Positions 1 to 6,329 of a stretch of DNA of 13,678 nt are shown one piece after another. Each line of letters starts with the position of its first letter. Positions within the stretch are counted from its first letter, which is position 1. The translations under genes were made by a program, and so were the position numbers. The notes beneath the pieces are model-generated. The model was not told the origin of the DNA, made no database searches, and saw only the letters and a program-made list of their open reading frames with translations. Location: contig URHD01000052.1 of assembly GCA_900547585.1 (NCBI GenBank), positions 1 through 13,678 on the forward strand. Reading direction: 5' to 3'. This DNA is from an uncultured bacterium (GTDB taxonomy: Bacteria > Cyanobacteriota > Vampirovibrionia > Gastranaerophilales > Gastranaerophilaceae).

Positions 1-25
1 TTGAGTATCGTTTTGTGAGAGGTAA

Positions 26-54
26 GAATCGGCTAAGGCGACACTAGATTAGAT
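26..54. repeat. Left copy of a 29-bp inverted repeat found near both window ends
   Basis: This 29-bp stretch is the exact reverse complement of positions 13627-13655. The match stops at both edges. Relative to the adjacent genes (kdsA here, the prepilin peptidase at the other end) the unit has the same orientation, lying just downstream of each stop codon. A short piece, TAAGGCG, occurs at 34-40 and again at 60-66. No transposase or integrase lies between the copies. It could be a dispersed intergenic repeat or an assembly effect. Confidence 0.75.
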
Positions 55-70
55 GGTTGTAAGGCGGATT

Positions 71-895
71 TTATTCGTTCACAAGCTCGAATATTTTTTT
101 GCAAACCTCAAAAACCCTTGCTGCGCCCTCAAAATCCAGCATATTCGGGCCGTCGCAAAGAGCTTTGTCCGGGTCAGGATGAACCTCAAAGAAAAGAGCG
201 TTTGCGCCTGCGGCTGATGCTGATTTTGCAAGCGTTTCCACGAATTTTCTTTCGCCGGAGGAACATTCGCCCGCTCCGCCGGGCAGCTGAACACTGTGAG
301 TTGCGTCAAAAACAACAGGGTAGCCTATTTCCTGCATAATAGGGATGGCTCTCATGTCAGAAACAAGGTTGTTATAGCCGAAACTTACGCCTCTATCCGT
401 GAAAAGAATGTTATCGTTTCCTGATTCGCTCACTTTGCGTGCAAGTGGCGCCATTTGCGCAGGAGCAAGGAATTGCCCCTTTTTTATGTTTACAATTTTA
501 CCTGTTTTAGCAGCCGCCACGAGCATATCGGTTTGTCTGCACAAAAACGCCGGAATCTGCAAAATATCTGCAACTTCTGCAACAACTGCTGCCTGTTCGG
601 GCGTGTGAATGTCTGTTACAACGGGCAAATCGAATTCTTTTTTTACTTCTGCAAGAAGTTCAAGCCCTTTTTCCAGCCCCGGGCCCCTGAAAGAATTTAT
701 AGAGCTTCTGTTCGCTTTATCAAAAGATGATTTGAAAACATAATTTATTCCCAGATTAGCCGTTAGTTTTTTTAAAAATTCTGCTGTTTTAAAAAGGATT
801 TCCCTGCTTTCGATTGCGCATGGGCCTGCGAGGATTGTGAGAGTTTTTCCCCCGATTTCAAAATCTCTCAATTTTATCTTTTTTACTTCAACCAT
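71..895 (-). CDS. kdsA: 3-deoxy-8-phosphooctulonate synthase (KDO-8-phosphate synthase)
   Basis: This cytosolic enzyme condenses phosphoenolpyruvate with arabinose 5-phosphate to give KDO 8-phosphate, the first committed step towards the KDO of lipopolysaccharide. Family motifs are easy to see: AGPCAIES near residue 23, FKSSFDKANRSS, RGPG, TDIHTPEQA, IPAFLCRQTD, DRGVSFGYNN, DATHSVQLPGG and HPDPDKALCDGP. Cys26 in GPCAIES, with the later His (ATH), Glu (FFE) and Asp (CDGP), matches the four metal ligands of the metal-dependent class known from Aquifex. The non-metal E. coli type has Asn at the Cys position. I chose the ATG at 895 (274 aa) because AGGG lies 7 nt upstream. A TTG at 922 would add nine residues without a ribosome binding site. 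The gene diverges from pilT. Confidence 0.95.
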   Translation of the reverse strand: MVEVKKIKLRDFEIGGKTLTILAGPCAIESREILFKTAEFLKKLTANLGINYVFKSSFDKANRSSINSFRGPGLEKGLELLAEVKKEFDLPVVTDIHTPEQAAVVAEVADILQIPAFLCRQTDMLVAAAKTGKIVNIKKGQFLAPAQMAPLARKVSESGNDNILFTDRGVSFGYNNLVSDMRAIPIMQEIGYPVVFDATHSVQLPGGAGECSSGERKFVETLAKSASAAGANALFFEVHPDPDKALCDGPNMLDFEGAARVFEVCKKIFELVNE

Positions 896-915
896 TGTAT
901 TTCCCTTTATTTTTT

Positions 916-944
916 TTGACAATCAATCATTACAAATGTAAAAT
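916..944 (+). promoter_or_regulatory. Sigma70-type promoter of pilT
   Basis: TTGACA at 916-921 is a perfect -35 hexamer. It is followed after 17 bp by TAAAAT at 939-944, one mismatch from the consensus -10. Transcription would begin near 951, leaving a leader of about 33 nt with GGAG at 971-974, 9 nt before the ATG of pilT. A 12-bp palindrome TTACA-AA-TGTAA (930-941) overlaps the -10 and could be an operator, although the region is AT-rich. I saw no equally good promoter for the divergent kdsA. Confidence 0.75.
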
Positions 945-983
945 AATTATAACATTAATTAAGAAAAATAGGAGATTGTTGGA

Positions 984-2051
984 ATGCTTATAGAAGAGTT
1001 GTTGGAAGATGCCGTAGGAAAAGGCGCAAGTGATATTCATATCTCATCCGACCTGCCTCCTGTTTTTCGTATAGACGGCAAACTGGTCAGAACAGACCTT
1101 GAACCGCTTACATCGGACAATGTTGAAACGCTTTTGTTTCCGATTTTGAACAATGAGCAGAGAAGACGCCTTGAACAGGACTGGGAGCTCGACCTTTCAT
1201 ACGGAATTAAGGGAATCGGGCGTTTCAGGGTAAATATTTATAAAAACAAAGGCACTTACGCAGCCGCATTCAGAACGATTAACACAGAAGTTCCGTCTTT
1301 TGACGCTCTCGGACTGCCTCCTATTGTCAAAAAAATCACCGAAAAACCGCGTGGATTGATTCTTGTAACAGGGCCTACGGGTTCCGGTAAATCTACCACT
1401 CTGGCATCGATGATTGACCATATAAATTCGACCAGAAACGAACATATTTTGACGATTGAAGACCCGATAGAGTTTATTCATACCTCTAAAAAAAGCGTTG
1501 TTCACCAGCGCGAACTAGGTCAGGATACGCGTTCTTTCGCAAACGCACTGAAATCAGCGCTCCGTGAAGATCCGGATATTATCCTCGTAGGCGAGCTTCG
1601 TGACCTTGAAACTATCGGTCTTGCTATCACAGCAGCAGAAACAGGCCACCTTGTTATGGGTACGCTCCACACCTCTTCTGCAAGCCAGACGATTGACCGT
1701 ATTATCGACGTATTTCCCGAAGCGCAGCAGCAGCAAATCAGAATTCAGCTTTCCAGCTCGCTTTGTGCGGTATTTTCACAAACTCTTCTGCCAAAACTTA
1801 ATGAAGATGGCGAGAAAAAAGGTCGTGTTATGGCTCAGGAAATCATGGTCGTTACCAGCGCGCTGGGCAACCTGATTCGTGAGGGTAAAACCTCACAGAT
1901 GTATTCAACAATCCAAACCGGCGCCCAGCACGGCATGCAAACGCTAGAAACCGCCCTTGCCAACCTTTACAGACAAAAACTCATTACAGCGGAAGATGCG
2001 CTTGCAAAATCCAGCCGTCCTGAAGAGCTAAGAAGACTTATCAGCCTTTAA
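984..2051 (+). CDS. pilT: Type IV pilus retraction ATPase PilT
   Basis: Hexameric cytoplasmic ATPase that powers pilus depolymerisation, and hence twitching motility and DNA uptake. At 355 aa it has the usual PilT length. Visible motifs are the N-terminal GASDIHISSDLPPVFRIDG, Walker A GPTGSGKS at residues 130-137, an Asp box ending in IEDPIEF (158-164), Walker B with DPDIILVGELRD (196-207), and a His box ETGHLVMGTLHT (219-230). The C-terminal ALGNLIREGK (293-302) corresponds to the AIRNLIRE retraction motif that separates PilT from the extension ATPase PilB. The ATG at 984 follows GGAG at a 9-nt spacing. The gene stands alone between its own promoter and a terminator. The only other pilus gene in view is the prepilin peptidase at the far end. 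PilU, a PilT paralogue, is the main alternative name. Confidence 0.95.
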   Translation: MLIEELLEDAVGKGASDIHISSDLPPVFRIDGKLVRTDLEPLTSDNVETLLFPILNNEQRRRLEQDWELDLSYGIKGIGRFRVNIYKNKGTYAAAFRTINTEVPSFDALGLPPIVKKITEKPRGLILVTGPTGSGKSTTLASMIDHINSTRNEHILTIEDPIEFIHTSKKSVVHQRELGQDTRSFANALKSALREDPDIILVGELRDLETIGLAITAAETGHLVMGTLHTSSASQTIDRIIDVFPEAQQQQIRIQLSSSLCAVFSQTLLPKLNEDGEKKGRVMAQEIMVVTSALGNLIREGKTSQMYSTIQTGAQHGMQTLETALANLYRQKLITAEDALAKSSRPEELRRLISL

Positions 2052-2075
2052 TACGGATAAAAAAAGTGAATTTCT

Positions 2076-2108
2076 AAAAAGGACGGTATTTATAACCCGT
2101 CCTTTTTT
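2076..2108. terminator. Bidirectional intrinsic terminator between pilT and the ECF sigma gene
   Basis: AAAAAGGACGG at 2076-2086 pairs perfectly with the arm at 2097-2107 across a 10-nt loop. The plus strand ends in a T run (2103-2108) and the A run on the left gives a U tract in the opposite direction. It lies in the 62-bp gap between two convergent genes, so it can stop transcription from both sides. Confidence 0.9.
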
Positions 2109-2113
2109 AACAA

Positions 2114-2734
2114 TTAATTACCCGCAAAATGATTTTTTACTATTTCTGCAATGTCCAGAAGTCTTTTACTTATTTCTGACTGAGAAAGATTTGTTTCTTT
2201 CGCGATTTCTTTTTGCTTCATTTCACGGACATATCTAAGATAAAATATTTTTAAATACTCTTTTTCGGGCTGATTTTTTTGTGCAACGAGGACAATATCA
2301 ACAACTTTCTGGAGCAAATCCTTTCTTACGAGTTTTTCTTCAAAAGACGCTCTCGGATCGGCAATATCATAAAGAACCTGTGAGATTCCGGCGGAATTGT
2401 CAATTGTTGCAGGCGTTTCTGCTGCTTGTGCAGCTAGTGTTGGTTCTTCTTTCGGTGCCGGTGAGGCAGAAAGCGGAACTTCGTTTGTGCTGACATATTT
2501 GTTGTCGCGTCTTCTGACGCGTCCGGATTCTTTAAGCACGGTAAGAATCGCCGTGTTAACAACTTTGGAAATATAGCTTTCCAGATGGTCTTCGTCCAGC
2601 GTTTGGAACAAAGAATAAGACCGTTTAAAAGTTTCAGAACAAAAATCCTCAAAAAGATCTTCATTTCCTGAAAATTTGTTGTTACTTTTAACGAGTTTCT
2701 CTATAAGCTCACGTTGTTTTTGTACTGTATCCAT
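2114..2734 (-). CDS. ECF-like sigma-70 family RNA polymerase sigma factor
   Basis: This 206-aa protein has the two-domain layout of an extracytoplasmic-function sigma factor. Residues 23-76 look like region 2: NEDLFEDFCSETFKRSY, then ESYISKVVNTAILTVLKES and a basic RVRRR. Residues 157-200 look like region 4, with a helix-turn-helix (MKQKEIAKETNLSQSEISKRL, roughly 172-192). The linker (80-130) is long and rich in Ala, Pro and Glu, longer than in typical ECF factors. No region 1 or 3 is visible. The gene lies 78 bp downstream of the large anti-sigma-like membrane protein on the same strand, so the two probably form a regulatory pair. The upstream gap holds an AT-rich promoter region with a palindrome. 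A weak GGA precedes the ATG. The target regulon cannot be read from this window. Confidence 0.78.
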   Translation of the reverse strand: MDTVQKQRELIEKLVKSNNKFSGNEDLFEDFCSETFKRSYSLFQTLDEDHLESYISKVVNTAILTVLKESGRVRRRDNKYVSTNEVPLSASPAPKEEPTLAAQAAETPATIDNSAGISQVLYDIADPRASFEEKLVRKDLLQKVVDIVLVAQKNQPEKEYLKIFYLRYVREMKQKEIAKETNLSQSEISKRLLDIAEIVKNHFAGN

Positions 2735-2761
2735 TTGTGTCCGAATTTTTATTATACGGTT

Positions 2762-2782
2762 TGATGTAATTATTATACATCA
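2762..2782. promoter_or_regulatory. Palindrome in the promoter region of the ECF-like sigma gene
   Basis: TGATGTA (2762-2768) and TACATCA (2776-2782) form perfect 7-bp arms around 7 bp of A/T. On the minus strand a TATAAT-like hexamer lies just downstream, within 2745-2755, and another lies inside the palindrome, so this could be an operator over a promoter for the sigma gene. Because there is no terminator between the two genes, read-through from the upstream gene is equally possible. Confidence 0.4.
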
Positions 2783-2812
2783 TATCATAAAATATTATAT
2801 TACCACTAAATT

Positions 2813-5638
2813 TTAGAAATTCACAACAACAGAAAGGTTGTAATTTCCTTTGTAGTCTTTGATATTCGGCGCATTCACGTATTTTAGCGTTTCTTTAATA
2901 CTTTGTAATACAACATTGTCAATTTGTTCGGAGCCGCTTGATTCCGTGACCTGAATACGCTTGATAGTGTTGTCTTTTGAGATTTCAAAAGATACTTTAA
3001 CTTTCGGGTTGTAATTGATTTCTGTTGTGTAGGACAAATCGTTTTGCAGGTTCATCTGGAGATTTTTTCCCGCAACCTGCAGGTAATTTCTGAACGAGTC
3101 GTCGTTTGCGAGGCTCTGGCTTACTTCCCACGAAATTTTAGTGATAGTAAGCGCTGCCGGCTGGTCAGAAAAGACATTTGTAATCGATTTGTTTAAATCC
3201 TGTGACATCGGCGAAGCAGAATCGTCCTTGTTCTGGGGCAGATTTGCTGCCGCATCAAGAGGAGAACCGTCTTGCATAGGCGCATCTGCATCAGGCAGCG
3301 CGTCTTGATTTGCTGCTTGTTTGTTCTGGTTTAAATAAAGAGCGGTAATGCTTCCTGTTGTTATCAAAAACAGCACAACAGCCGCAGCAATGAGTTTTTT
3401 TGCCAGACCGCCGTTTTTGCCGGGTTCGGGCTGTATAAAGTCCTCCTGGGCATTTTCACCCTCAGCAGGAGCCTCTGGAGCGTCCTCATAAAGCGAATCA
3501 ATGACTTCTTCGCCGCTGTCTTCCTGATTTTCGTTTTCAGAATCGCCGGATTCTGCAATCAGGTCGAGATTGCTGTCATCAGCTGCTTCTGACTCGGTGT
3601 TTTCGTCTGAATCATCATCAGAAGAAAGAAGCTGCATTAATTCGTCATCAAGAAGCCCCTGAATTTCTTCATTGACCTCGTTTTCCGGATGAGTTTCTTC
3701 TGCTGGCTCATCAGATGGGGTCGAATCTTCGTCAATCAACTCGATTCCCGCATATTCAGAGGTTTGTTCTTCGTTATTTTCAACAGGCTCTTCTTCAAGA
3801 AGTTCCGCAAATTCCGATTTTGGTTCTTCCGGCTCTTGAATTGATTCTTCAATGGATTCTTCTCCCGACACAGGAAGAATTTCTTCGGGTGTTTCTTCAA
3901 GCAGTTCAATAGATTCTGTTTCTTCTGAAACAACCGGCTCCTGCGGTTCGGGTTCGGTGGTTTCTTCCAAATCCTGTGAAAAATCAGGGATTTCATCGTG
4001 TTCAATCAAACCGGGCTCTTCATCATCGCTTTCGAGCAATGTTAATTCTTCATGTTCGGAAATTTCTTCGGCGGGTTCTTCCGGTAGGGGTGCTTCATTT
4101 TCCTCAAAATCCGGCTCCGGCACAATTTCTTCCGGTTGTTCTTCATGGACTTCTTCCAGAACCATTTCTTCGTGTTCATCGAGCGTTTCAAGGTCTGAAA
4201 GCTCCAGCTCATCATGGGCTTCTAACTCAAAAGGTTCTTCGTCGGCACCGGCAAAAATATCGTCCTGTTCTGTTTCATGAGCTTCTTCTATTTCTTCAAC
4301 GGGCGCGGATTCTTGAAGAAGTTCGGTTTCTAAGGGAGTTTCCTCCTCCGGAGCCTCATGAACGCTTTCTTCATCAGATTCAAGTGTCATTTCTCCGGCG
4401 GTTTCCTCCAGAAGCTCCATGGGTTCATCTTCTTCAAGCGTCAAAGTGTCTTCTTCTTCGGAATCTTCAGTATTAAGAAGCTCCGGAGCTTCCTCTTCTT
4501 CAACTGTTTCTTCTTCTTGTTCAGGTTCTGCGGGTGTTTCTGAAAAATCAGGAATTTCTTCCGGTTCGGTCAGATTCAGCTCTTCGCCGGATTCTTCGAG
4601 CTCGCTCAAATCGTCGATTTCTGCTGAATCCTCTTCTTTTTCGGGTTCAGCTTCTATATTTTGCTCATCTTCTTGTGAAATTGAGAGCAATGACAGGTCG
4701 TCTTCAACATCGCTAATATTTTCGAGCGTTTCAGCGGCTTCTTCAGCGGTTTCAATGACCATATCAGCAGCTCCGGCTCCGGCGGCCTGCGCAACTGTTT
4801 CCGCAGCATCAAGTCCTGTTTCCAGAACAGCAGCGTCTTTAACTAATTCCAGAACAGAATTTGAAATTCCGGTTTCGAGAATTTCGGGTTCTTTTTGTTC
4901 CTCTTGCTGCGAGGAAACATTGCCGGTAAGGACATTGAGCGTGCTGTCATCCAAAAGTTCAGGATATTTTTTGACCTGTTCAATAATCAAATCAAATTCA
5001 CTGAACTCGCATAATCTTTCACGGCAAAGTGGGCAGTTCACAACATGTTTTATGAAAAAGATTTTTTCGCTTTCGGAGATTTCTCCGTCTAGGAATAAAA
5101 CAGCCAGCTCAGCAGCTTTTTGGTGGTCGCCCGCAGCACATTCATGTTCTTGTGATTCAACCGATTCTACAGCTTTTTTAAAACCTTTCATGGAGTTGAG
5201 TTTTTTCAAAGGACAAACGAGATATTCTTCGACGGTTTCACATTTTTCGGTTTCTTTTGGGTAGACAAAACCCTCAATGCTCATTTTCGAAAGGTCTTTT
5301 TCCATTTTGACCACTACATAAAGGTCAGGCGTTGCGTCATATTTTTTATGGGTTTTTGGGATGTAAAAATTTTCGTTGTCAAACGTTACTCTGACGTCGA
5401 TTCTGACATTTCCAATATATAAATCGGCAAGTTCAAAATTTCCGGCAAACGACGGGATTTTAAAAAGGCTGTGTTTAAATGAAATGCCAAAACCGTCGGA
5501 TTGCAGGGCTTTTGCGAGCGCCAGAGCTCCGGTTGCAAGAGCGTATGCGCGTTTTCTTTCCTGCGCGTTTTCGATTCTTGCTGCGGTATTTTTTGCCATT
5601 TCTCTTAAATTTTTATCGATTTCTATGTTTTTTTTCAT
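2813..5638 (-). CDS. Large membrane protein: DUF1822-like domain, zinc anti-sigma-like motif, acidic linker, TM helix, TonB-like C-terminus
   Basis: 941-aa predicted transmembrane anti-sigma-like protein. Residues 25-150 resemble by eye the cyanobacterial DUF1822 family (RAYAL, ADLYI, IP, YVVVKM, GFV, PLKKL in order). Residues 172-205 fit a zinc anti-sigma fold: H172-x25-H198-x3-C202-x2-C205 with LDGEIS between, where the first ligand is normally Cys. Residues 244-741 are an extremely Glu/Asp-rich linker. Residues 749-769 form one hydrophobic helix after KK, putting the N-terminus inside. Residues 830-941 resemble the TonB/TolA C-terminal fold (KVSFEISKDNTIKRIQVTESSG, then SIKETLKY). The ATG at 5638 is chosen because GAGGGAT lies 4 nt upstream. 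An in-frame ATG at 5710 has no such site. The gene precedes the ECF-like sigma gene on the same strand. The anti-sigma role is inference. Confidence 0.75.
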   Translation of the reverse strand: MKKNIEIDKNLREMAKNTAARIENAQERKRAYALATGALALAKALQSDGFGISFKHSLFKIPSFAGNFELADLYIGNVRIDVRVTFDNENFYIPKTHKKYDATPDLYVVVKMEKDLSKMSIEGFVYPKETEKCETVEEYLVCPLKKLNSMKGFKKAVESVESQEHECAAGDHQKAAELAVLFLDGEISESEKIFFIKHVVNCPLCRERLCEFSEFDLIIEQVKKYPELLDDSTLNVLTGNVSSQQEEQKEPEILETGISNSVLELVKDAAVLETGLDAAETVAQAAGAGAADMVIETAEEAAETLENISDVEDDLSLLSISQEDEQNIEAEPEKEEDSAEIDDLSELEESGEELNLTEPEEIPDFSETPAEPEQEEETVEEEEAPELLNTEDSEEEDTLTLEEDEPMELLEETAGEMTLESDEESVHEAPEEETPLETELLQESAPVEEIEEAHETEQDDIFAGADEEPFELEAHDELELSDLETLDEHEEMVLEEVHEEQPEEIVPEPDFEENEAPLPEEPAEEISEHEELTLLESDDEEPGLIEHDEIPDFSQDLEETTEPEPQEPVVSEETESIELLEETPEEILPVSGEESIEESIQEPEEPKSEFAELLEEEPVENNEEQTSEYAGIELIDEDSTPSDEPAEETHPENEVNEEIQGLLDDELMQLLSSDDDSDENTESEAADDSNLDLIAESGDSENENQEDSGEEVIDSLYEDAPEAPAEGENAQEDFIQPEPGKNGGLAKKLIAAAVVLFLITTGSITALYLNQNKQAANQDALPDADAPMQDGSPLDAAANLPQNKDDSASPMSQDLNKSITNVFSDQPAALTITKISWEVSQSLANDDSFRNYLQVAGKNLQMNLQNDLSYTTEINYNPKVKVSFEISKDNTIKRIQVTESSGSEQIDNVVLQSIKETLKYVNAPNIKDYKGNYNLSVVVNF

Positions 5639-5715
5639 TTTTATCCCTCGTTTTATTCCTTTATATTTATATAGATTACAGTTCTTAAAAAAATATTCCG
5701 GAAATTTCAAAAATA

Positions 5716-5724
5716 TGTTATAAT
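5716..5724 (+). promoter_or_regulatory. Extended -10 promoter of the 141-aa protein gene
   Basis: TG-T-TATAAT is a full extended -10 element with a perfect -10 hexamer at 5719-5724. The expected -35 place (5696-5701) is poor, which extended -10 promoters tolerate. Transcription would start near 5731, giving a leader of about 94 nt before the ATG at 5825. Confidence 0.55.
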
Positions 5725-5730
5725 TGTAAA

Positions 5731-5760
5731 GAAATGTATCACATGTAATATTTACATTTC
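5731..5760. promoter_or_regulatory. Nested dyad at the predicted transcription start
   Basis: GAAATGTA (5731-5738) and TACATTTC (5753-5760) are perfect 8-bp arms. A second palindrome, ATGTAA-TAT-TTACAT (5743-5757), is nested in the right part. It sits at the predicted transcription start of the 141-aa gene and upstream of the divergent 941-aa gene, so it could be an operator for either or a leader hairpin. The ATGTA half-site also occurs in the palindrome at 2762-2782. Confidence 0.4.
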
Positions 5761-5824
5761 TTCATGTGGCAATATTCATGGTTTTTGTGTTTTATATGAG
5801 CAAGTCTCAAAAGGAGTGTTAGTT

Positions 5825-6250
5825 ATGTCAACAAATTTCTCAACAATCGCCCCGCTCAGCGCCTCAACAATCTCACGCGCACCCTCTTTTGTAAAAGAAG
5901 GAACCGCAGAAACAAAAGCTGAGCCAAAGGCGGAACAACCCGTCGCAAGCAGCAGCATTTATGATGACGGCACCAAAAAGAAAAAAAGTCACTGGTTTTT
6001 GAAAACAATTGTTTCTCTGGCGGTGATTGCAGGTGGTCTTGCTGCTGCAAAAAATTATGTTCCCCAGCTTAAAAACCTTGATACTTCTGTAAAATTTGCA
6101 GATGTCAAAAGTTACAAGGACAAAGCCCTCTACTTAGTAGCAAAAGGCGGGGAAAAAGTTATTGAATACTGGAATTCCGGTTACAAATGGGTGAAAGACC
6201 TTCTGCCAAAAGGCAAAGAAGCCTCAGCAAAAGCAGAACCCAAAGCCTAA
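5825..6250 (+). CDS. Small membrane protein of unknown function
   Basis: I do not recognise this 141-aa protein. The N-terminus (1-30) is rich in Ser, Thr and Ala. Residues 31-37 are KAEPKAE, and nearly the same peptide, AKAEPKA, ends the protein (135-141). KKKKSH (51-56) precedes one hydrophobic stretch (57-76), predicted to be a single membrane helix. A mixed Lys/aromatic region follows (KYKDK-like and YWNSGYKWVKDLL), probably helical and amphipathic. There is no signal peptidase site. The ATG at 5825 has AGGAG 8 nt upstream. An overlapping GTG at 5816 lies inside that ribosome binding site and is rejected. The gene is a single transcription unit, with an extended -10 promoter before it and a strong terminator after it. 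That layout suggests a stand-alone, possibly well-expressed protein. Confidence 0.75.
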   Translation: MSTNFSTIAPLSASTISRAPSFVKEGTAETKAEPKAEQPVASSSIYDDGTKKKKSHWFLKTIVSLAVIAGGLAAAKNYVPQLKNLDTSVKFADVKSYKDKALYLVAKGGEKVIEYWNSGYKWVKDLLPKGKEASAKAEPKA

Positions 6251-6256
6251 GAATCG

Positions 6257-6285
6257 AAAAAACAGCCCCTAAAGGCTGTTTTTTT
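6257..6285 (+). terminator. Intrinsic terminator after the 141-aa protein gene
   Basis: Eleven-bp perfect stem: AAAAAACAGCC (6257-6267) pairs with the arm at 6274-6284 across a 6-nt loop, and a run of seven T follows the GC part. It begins 6 bp after the stop codon and isolates the gene from the next one. Confidence 0.92.
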
Positions 6286-6292
6286 ATTGAAT

Positions 6293-6322
6293 TTGAGTTT
6301 ATTAAAAATGCTGTGTTATAAT
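6293..6322 (+). promoter_or_regulatory. Promoter placing the transcription start at the ATG of the next gene
   Basis: TTGAGT at 6293-6298, an 18-bp spacer ending in TGT, then a perfect TATAAT at 6317-6322, so the -10 is of the extended TGnTATAAT type. Only 7 nt (6323-6329) separate the -10 from the ATG at 6330, so the transcript is predicted to begin at or next to the start codon. There is no Shine-Dalgarno sequence, which fits a leaderless mRNA. Confidence 0.7.
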
Positions 6323-6329
6323 GCAACTA

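Noticed and set aside
3852..5264. Long Ser-rich open frames on the plus strand
   Set aside because: They lie opposite the Glu-rich linker of the 941-aa gene. GAA codons read in reverse give Ser/Phe codons without stops, so these are antisense shadows. No ribosome binding site supports them.
5639..5710. Longer N-terminus for the 941-aa protein from an ATG at 5710
   Set aside because: The 24 extra residues have no ribosome binding site, while the ATG at 5638 has a strong GAGGGAT upstream and the added segment lies in promoter-like AT-rich DNA.
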